Source: Saccoglossus kowalevskii
Taxonomy: Eukaryota; Hemichordata; Enteropneusta; Harrimaniidae
Assembly: GCF_000003605.2 (NCBI RefSeq)
Contig: NW_003137822.1
Coordinates: 398,727 to 416,355 of the forward strand
Direction of reading: 5' to 3'
DNA length: 17,629 nucleotides
The translations under genes and the position numbers were made by a program. Of this stretch, positions 17,150 to 17,629 are shown in pieces. The stretch's first letter is position 1. Every line of letters starts with the position of its first letter. Below the pieces are notes generated by a model that saw only the letters and a list, made by a program, of their open reading frames with translations, was not told the origin of the DNA and searched no databases.

Positions 17150-17629
17150 TCTTTTTTTTTAGCCTTCGCAGACGAAGTCTGCCGAAGGCTTATAGATTGG
17201 GTTCTGTCCGTCCATCCGTTCGTCCGTCTTTTACCTCGTATAACTTTAATATGCTCTGTCCAATTTTTTTCCAAATTGGTGCAAATGTATATCTCAATGC
17301 CATACATATGCACGCCAAGTATTTTTTTGATTCGCTAAAGTTTCATTGTGTTTTTCTGTGATTTTCAACATTTTACTAGTACAAATGCCGAAATTTGCCG
17401 GAAAAATCCGAGTACTAACGACATCTCGCAAGAGAACTGGCATACTGTATTGCGAATGCACCAGTCCAACCGCTGAGGAAATCGGCGGCGATTTCGTCTG
17501 AGGATATTGTGTTTTGGGACTGTATCTTTCTTTGCACAAGGCTTTCGCAGGTCCTCTTTTTTTACTTTGAGAAATTCTGTCAACCAAAGCATAAATATGT
17601 GTTTTCTCTGTACATAAAATTTCACACGA
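17150..17629. repeat. Dispersed repeat with terminal hairpin, partial
   Basis: A T-run leads into a hairpin at 17161-17190: AGCCTTCGCAGAC, loop GAA, GTCTG-C-CGAAGGCT, 13-bp arms with one bulged C. A tccg-rich stretch follows (17206-17229). Sequence differing in composition from the rest of the intron then runs to the window edge. I recall this kind of hairpin plus ccgt-rich block as an interspersed repeat in marine invertebrate genomes but cannot name it. The overlapping frames on both strands (17042-17625) are taken as non-coding. Confidence 0.45.

Larger units (their letters stand above)
15056..17629 (+). other. PPP4R4 intron 2 (continues past the window)
   Basis: It begins with the gtaag donor and shows no segment matching the expected next part of PPP4R4 (a Ser/Gly-Gln-rich turn leading into an NLP.L-type helix). 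The content is AT-rich, with a C14 homopolymer (15305-15318), two related inverted-repeat elements (16084-16277 and 16463 to about 16640) and a dispersed repeat from about 17150. 15320-16080 holds nothing I can name. Confidence 0.75.

Overview
The window reads as nuclear DNA of an invertebrate animal: AT-rich, mostly non-coding, with GT-AG introns, minisatellites and small transposon relics. Two conserved metazoan genes are recognisable, each only partly inside the window. (1) On the minus strand, the first two coding exons of glycoprotein hormone alpha-2 (GPA2, the alpha subunit of thyrostimulin) lie at 4546-4660 and 3450-3628. (2) On the plus strand, the first two coding exons of PPP4R4 (protein phosphatase 4 regulatory subunit 4) lie at 14796-14885 and 14982-15055. 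The genes diverge, with about 10 kb between their start codons. The species cannot be fixed from this; the two proteins and the repeat style fit a marine invertebrate such as a hemichordate, cephalochordate or mollusc.

Layout: 1-3345 is almost entirely tandem repeat. A 61/72-bp minisatellite (1-572) passes through a degenerate zone into a 2.1-kb array (1169-3265) built from a 27-bp unit and a 46-bp cassette repeated about 15 times. No third GPA2 exon (the last four cysteines of the knot) is visible, so the repeats probably sit in GPA2 intron 2 and the gene ends beyond position 1. 3450-5390 holds the rest of GPA2, including a likely 5'UTR intron and an unidentified plus-strand ORF inside intron 1. 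5399-6020 looks like a tiny, previously unrecognised plus-strand gene: octamer and TATA box, a start codon followed by a consensus splice donor, a good acceptor, a Cys/His-containing 36-residue product, and a poly(A) signal. 6010-14480 is mostly intergenic DNA with no gene I can recognise. 14590-15055 is the PPP4R4 promoter and 5' end. 15056-17629 is PPP4R4 intron 2, carrying two related short inverted-repeat elements and, at the right edge, a dispersed repeat beginning with a hairpin.

The two recognised genes are not known to act together: GPA2 pairs with GPB5 as a secreted hormone, while PPP4R4 is a cytosolic HEAT-type partner of the PP4 catalytic subunit. GPB5 was looked for (its CWGRC-type motif) and not seen.
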